Source: Pseudomonadota bacterium
Lineage (GTDB): Bacteria; Pseudomonadota; Alphaproteobacteria; Acetobacterales; Acetobacteraceae
Assembly: GCA_021807975.1 (NCBI GenBank)
Contig: JAKBCJ010000169.1
Coordinates: 1 to 9,353, forward strand
DNA length: 9,353 bases
Reading direction: 5' to 3'
The notes beneath the pieces were generated by a model. The model was given only the letters and a program-made list of their open reading frames with translations. It was not told where the DNA came from and ran no database searches. Positions 6,695-9,353 of this stretch are shown piece by piece (within the stretch, counting starts at the first letter, position 1; each line of letters starts with the position of its first letter). A program made the position numbers and the translations under genes.

Positions 6695-7951
6695 TTACGC
6701 CCTTGTCCGGTCCCGCCCGATCAGCGCCAGGCCCTCGGCCACCGACACGAATTCGCCGCCGCCGGTAATGCGTTCTGCCCCGAAACGGGCGGTGAACACC
6801 CGCTGCACCGCCGGCACCAGCGACGTGCCGCCGGTCAGGAACACCCGATCGATCCCGTCCTCCGCGATGCCGGCCTCGGCCAGAGCCAGATCGACGGTTG
6901 CGGCGACGCGGGCGATATCCGGTGCGATCCAGTCCTCGAAGTCCCGCCGGGAAATCGTCTCCTGGATCGCAAAGTCCTCATGCTCGAAGCTCAGAACGGC
7001 CGTTTCGGCACCCGACAGCGCGGCCTTCACGCCGGATACGGCGCGGTACAGCTCATACCCCAGTTCGTCGCGAATCAGCTTCAGCAGCGCGTGTAACCGG
7101 TCGGGGTGGCGGGCGGATCGGGCCACAGCCTCGATATCGCGCATGGTTTTTGGCGCGCGCATCAGTGACAGGCGGTGCCAGCGGGCGAAGCTGGAGTAAT
7201 ACTCTGGCGGCACCGGCAGATCGGTTCCGCCCGGCCGGTAGGTAGTGCCCTTGCCCAGGCGCGGCGACACCACATGGTCCATGATCCGGAAGTCGAACGT
7301 GTCCCCGGCAATGCCGACGCCCGCATGCCCCAGCGCCTGCACCGGCCGGTTGCTCCCGGGTTCGTACCGCATCACTGAAAAATCGCTGGTGCCGCCGCCG
7401 AAGTCGCCGATCAACACCGTGGCGGGTGCTGCCAATCCGCGTGCGAATCGATAGCCCGCGGCCTCGGGCTCCAGCGCCGTCTGGATCGAGGGCCAGCCGG
7501 CGGTGGCATAGGACCCGCGCAGGCGGGCCTCGCCCAGATCGTCGTCAGGCGCGTCGCCGGCGAACTTCACCGGCCGCCCGGCAACCAATACCCCATCCGC
7601 CGGCCCGGGCAGGATTTCCCTCAGAAACAGGCCAATCAGGCTTTCCAGGGTAAACGGCTTTCCAAACACCCGCGTCTCGGTGAAGCTGCGCTGTGCCAGA
7701 TAGCTTTTCAGCGACATCATCAGCCGGCTTTCCAGCGGATCGTCCAGATACGCCTCTATCGCCCCCGGCCCAACCGCGTGGCGCATCACGACCTGGTTGC
7801 GTGCCCCGTCGTTCCAGAAACACAGGACCGAACGGATCACGTCGATTTCCGCCAGACCGAACGCATGGCGCACGGTCTCGACCGATCCGTCGGCATTCAG
7901 GCGCGTGACCACGCTGTTGGTCGTGCCGAAATCGACCCCGATGACTGTCAT
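6695..7951 (-). CDS. Short Hsp70-family ATPase (YegD-like, no substrate-binding domain)
   Basis: A 418-residue protein covering the actin-like ATPase domain of Hsp70. Phosphate-1 motif VDFGTTNS is at 6-13. K82 in SLKSYL matches the catalytic lysine region of DnaK. GRPVKF follows at 125-130. EPEAAG (161-166) and phosphate-2 IGDFGGGTSD (181-190, with T188) are intact, as is the adenosine motif FLTGGTSLVP (371-380). The chain ends soon after, so the roughly 200-residue peptide-binding domain and lid of DnaK are absent. E. coli YegD (about 450 residues) is the nearest type I can name. ATP binding is well supported, but chaperone activity is not. It is last in a minus-strand run behind the SDR and globin-like genes. 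The ribosome site is weak, with AAGGA well upstream of the ATG. Confidence 0.9.
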   Translation of the reverse strand: MTVIGVDFGTTNSVVTRLNADGSVETVRHAFGLAEIDVIRSVLCFWNDGARNQVVMRHAVGPGAIEAYLDDPLESRLMMSLKSYLAQRSFTETRVFGKPFTLESLIGLFLREILPGPADGVLVAGRPVKFAGDAPDDDLGEARLRGSYATAGWPSIQTALEPEAAGYRFARGLAAPATVLIGDFGGGTSDFSVMRYEPGSNRPVQALGHAGVGIAGDTFDFRIMDHVVSPRLGKGTTYRPGGTDLPVPPEYYSSFARWHRLSLMRAPKTMRDIEAVARSARHPDRLHALLKLIRDELGYELYRAVSGVKAALSGAETAVLSFEHEDFAIQETISRRDFEDWIAPDIARVAATVDLALAEAGIAEDGIDRVFLTGGTSLVPAVQRVFTARFGAERITGGGEFVSVAEGLALIGRDRTRA

Positions 7952-7986
7952 GGTTTAATCAATCGTCCTTGCGTCATCGTTCTCTG

Positions 7987-8011
7987 GGGGCGGCGACGGC
8001 GCGCCCGCCCC
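7987..8011 (-). other. GC hairpin between the SDR and Hsp70 genes
   Basis: GGGGCGG (7987-7993) and CCGCCCC (8005-8011) form a perfect 7-bp stem with an 11-base loop, 17 bases past the SDR stop in the transcribed direction. No T-run follows on the minus strand. It may stabilise or attenuate the transcript between the two genes. Confidence 0.35.
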
Positions 8012-8028
8012 GGGCAGGGCGCGGAGTG

Positions 8029-8799
8029 CTACCGGAAGCCGCCGCCGCCGTTCACATACACCGTGTTGGCGGTCATGTATTCACAGGCGTCGGAGCACAT
8101 GAACAGCACCAGTTCAGCGATCTCCTCCGGTTCGCCCGCGCGCTTCATTGGCACATCGGCCACCGCGCGCGCCAGGAAATCCGGCGACGAGTTGGACGCC
8201 GCCTGGAAGTTGGTGTTGATCGGGCCGGGGGAGATCGACAGGCAGCGAATGTTGCGGTCCGCGAATTCCCGCGCCACGCCCAGGGTCATGGAATCGATCG
8301 CGCCCTTGGCAGCGGCGTAGTGGACGGACGCGCCCGCGCCGCCGCGCCGCGCGGTCATCGAGCAGACATTCACGATCACGCCGCCGCCCTGTTCGATCAT
8401 GTGCGGGATCACCGCCTGCATGCCGTAGAATGTGCCGTGCAGGTTGATCGCCAGGGTCTTGTTCAACAGCGCGTCGTCGATCTCCAGGAACTTGACGCGG
8501 TTAACCGCCGCGCCGGCCGAGTTGAACAGGAAATTCACCCGGCCGAACCGACCGATCGCCGACGCGATGGCGGCATCGATCTGCGCGCGGGAGGTCACGT
8601 CCGCCTGCACCGCCAGGGCTTGCCGGCCGCTTTGCTGAATGGTTTCCGCGACCCGGCGGGCGGCATCGCCGTCGATGTCGGTCACCACGACGTTGGCGCC
8701 CTCACGCGCGAAAACCAGCGCCGCCGCTCGGCCGATTCCGCCGCCGGCACCGGTGATGACAATGGTCTTGCCAACGAAATAGTCAGGGGTCTTGGGCAT
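8029..8799 (-). CDS. SDR family NAD-dependent oxidoreductase
   Basis: A 256-residue classical SDR, the typical length. The cofactor loop is TGAGGGIG (16-23). D41 at the end of the second strand (VVVTDID) points to NAD(H) preference. D67 in ADVT, N119, S147 in NVCSM, and the catalytic Y161-A-A-A-K165 are present. PGP (191-193) and the C-terminal VYVNGGGGF pattern are normal. One departure: the usual NNAG is NSAG at 93-96. Start ATG 8799 is chosen over an in-frame start at 8868 because it precedes the Rossmann fold by the usual distance and follows a purine-rich GAGGAAACCGAGG stretch. It lies 77 bp downstream of the globin-like gene and 77 bp upstream of the Hsp70 gene, all on the minus strand. 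Substrate unknown. Confidence 0.93.
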   Translation of the reverse strand: MPKTPDYFVGKTIVITGAGGGIGRAAALVFAREGANVVVTDIDGDAARRVAETIQQSGRQALAVQADVTSRAQIDAAIASAIGRFGRVNFLFNSAGAAVNRVKFLEIDDALLNKTLAINLHGTFYGMQAVIPHMIEQGGGVIVNVCSMTARRGGAGASVHYAAAKGAIDSMTLGVAREFADRNIRCLSISPGPINTNFQAASNSSPDFLARAVADVPMKRAGEPEEIAELVLFMCSDACEYMTANTVYVNGGGGFR

Positions 8800-8841
8800 C
8801 GCCTCGGTTTCCTCGCCGGATGAGAGTCGCTTGATGGCGCG

Positions 8842-8875
8842 ACCTTGGCCGTCGTGCAAGCGCGGCACCCAAGGT
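8842..8875 (-). terminator. Hairpin immediately after the globin-like gene stop
   Basis: ACCTTGG (8842-8848) and CCAAGGT (8869-8875) are a perfect 7-bp inverted repeat. GTGC (8854-8857) and GCAC (8865-8868) extend the stem past a 5-base bulge, leaving a 7-base loop. It begins one base past the stop codon (8877-8879) in the direction of transcription. No T-run follows on the minus strand, so it may be an mRNA 3' stabiliser or attenuator, not a true intrinsic terminator. Confidence 0.4.
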
Positions 8876-8876
8876 G

Positions 8877-9269
8877 TCAGCTGATGCCAGTCAGTTCGCG
8901 CACCACGCGGGTCCAGACCGCGTCGGTTTCCGGTGTCCAGCCCGCGCCCAGGATGTCACGGAAGGTATCCATCAGGATCAGGTAAAACCGGTCGAAGATT
9001 TTGGTTTCCACGCCCAGGCCCTGGTGGTTCATGCGCTCGATCTGGATCAGGCTGGCGCCATAGGATCGGTCCCCAAGGAAATCCAGCAGGCTTTCTACCG
9101 TGACCTGAAACATCTGGCCGCGCACCAGGGCGTCCTTGTCCTGGACGAACAGCGGCTCGACCTCTGGCATTTCCTGGAACAGGCGCTGGAAAACCAGTCC
9201 CATGGGATCGCCCACCCGTTCGGCGACCTGTTCCAGCGTTTGGGTGATGACAGCGACGTCGTCAGTCAT
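8877..9269 (-). CDS. Globin-like protein (single-domain bacterial globin)
   Basis: A 130-residue, mostly helical protein that I assign to the globin superfamily by pattern. The LFQEMPEVEPLF segment (30-41) has the proline and the phenylalanine (F41) expected at the C-helix and CD corner. NHQGLGV (81-87) supplies H82 as the likely proximal haem ligand. A final helix pair with an LGAGWTPETDAVWTRVVREL pattern (107-126) resembles the G-H region of flavohaemoglobin-type globins. The length fits a single domain with no reductase attached. The distal position is not obviously the usual His or Gln. If right, it binds haem and could sense or handle O2 or NO in the cytosol. It heads a minus-strand run followed by an SDR and an Hsp70-like gene. 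The alternative is an unnamed helical family. Confidence 0.65.
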   Translation of the reverse strand: MTDDVAVITQTLEQVAERVGDPMGLVFQRLFQEMPEVEPLFVQDKDALVRGQMFQVTVESLLDFLGDRSYGASLIQIERMNHQGLGVETKIFDRFYLILMDTFRDILGAGWTPETDAVWTRVVRELTGIS

Positions 9270-9316
9270 GGCCCACCCCCGAGCGCTTCTTGCGAAAGAG
9301 TGTGGTTTCGTTGGTG

Positions 9317-9345
9317 ATTCAGCCGGAATCGAGGCGTCGTGCCAA
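9317..9345 (-). promoter_or_regulatory. Candidate promoter for the globin-SDR-Hsp70 run
   Basis: On the minus strand, TTGGCA (9345-9340, 5 of 6 to the -35 consensus) is 17 bases from CTGAAT (9322-9317, 3 of 6 to the -10). This would give a leader of about 40 bases before the globin-like start. Weak and judged by eye. Confidence 0.25.
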
Positions 9346-9353
9346 AATACCGC

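Noticed and set aside
7969..8823. A 284-residue plus-strand frame antisense to the second SDR
   Set aside because: It has His/Arg-rich shadow composition, and the minus-strand SDR is unambiguous.

Overview
The window looks like chromosomal DNA from a high-GC alphaproteobacterium. The divergent erpA/dgt pair and the alphaproteobacterial-type Dgt and ErpA sequences suggest this, and the overall style fits Rhodospirillales/Acetobacterales-like genomes. The taxonomic guess is inference; no rRNA or other marker is present. I recognise ten protein-coding genes. I see no RNA gene, insertion sequence, CRISPR array or phage gene.

Left block (1-2684): erpA (Fe-S cluster carrier, minus strand) is divergent from dgt (dNTP triphosphohydrolase, plus strand). 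dgt is followed by ndk (nucleoside diphosphate kinase) and a DoxX-family membrane protein whose start codon overlaps the ndk stop. dgt and ndk both act on the nucleotide pool. Positions 1-207, downstream of erpA, hold nothing I can name.

Middle block (2685-6643): a 469-bp non-coding stretch carries several possible hairpins and a plausible sigma70-type promoter with an imperfect palindrome in its spacer. It leads into a three-gene plus-strand operon: an EmrA/HlyD-like membrane fusion protein, an EmrB/QacA-like 14-helix MFS exporter (4-bp overlap with the previous gene), and a short-chain dehydrogenase/reductase. The first two should form an inner-membrane/periplasm drug or metabolite efflux pump. 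No TolC-like outer-membrane gene and no local regulator are in the window.

Right block (6695-9269, minus strand): read in transcription order this is a small globin-like protein, a second SDR oxidoreductase, and a short Hsp70-family ATPase that lacks the usual substrate-binding domain. The two gaps between them are each 77 bp and each contains a potential hairpin. This block converges with the efflux operon at 6644-6694.

Most of the window is ordinary housekeeping and accessory content. The points most worth a second look are the truncated Hsp70, the divergent globin, the possible operator in the efflux promoter, and the hairpin just after the globin stop. I do not see convincing evidence for a wholly new system.
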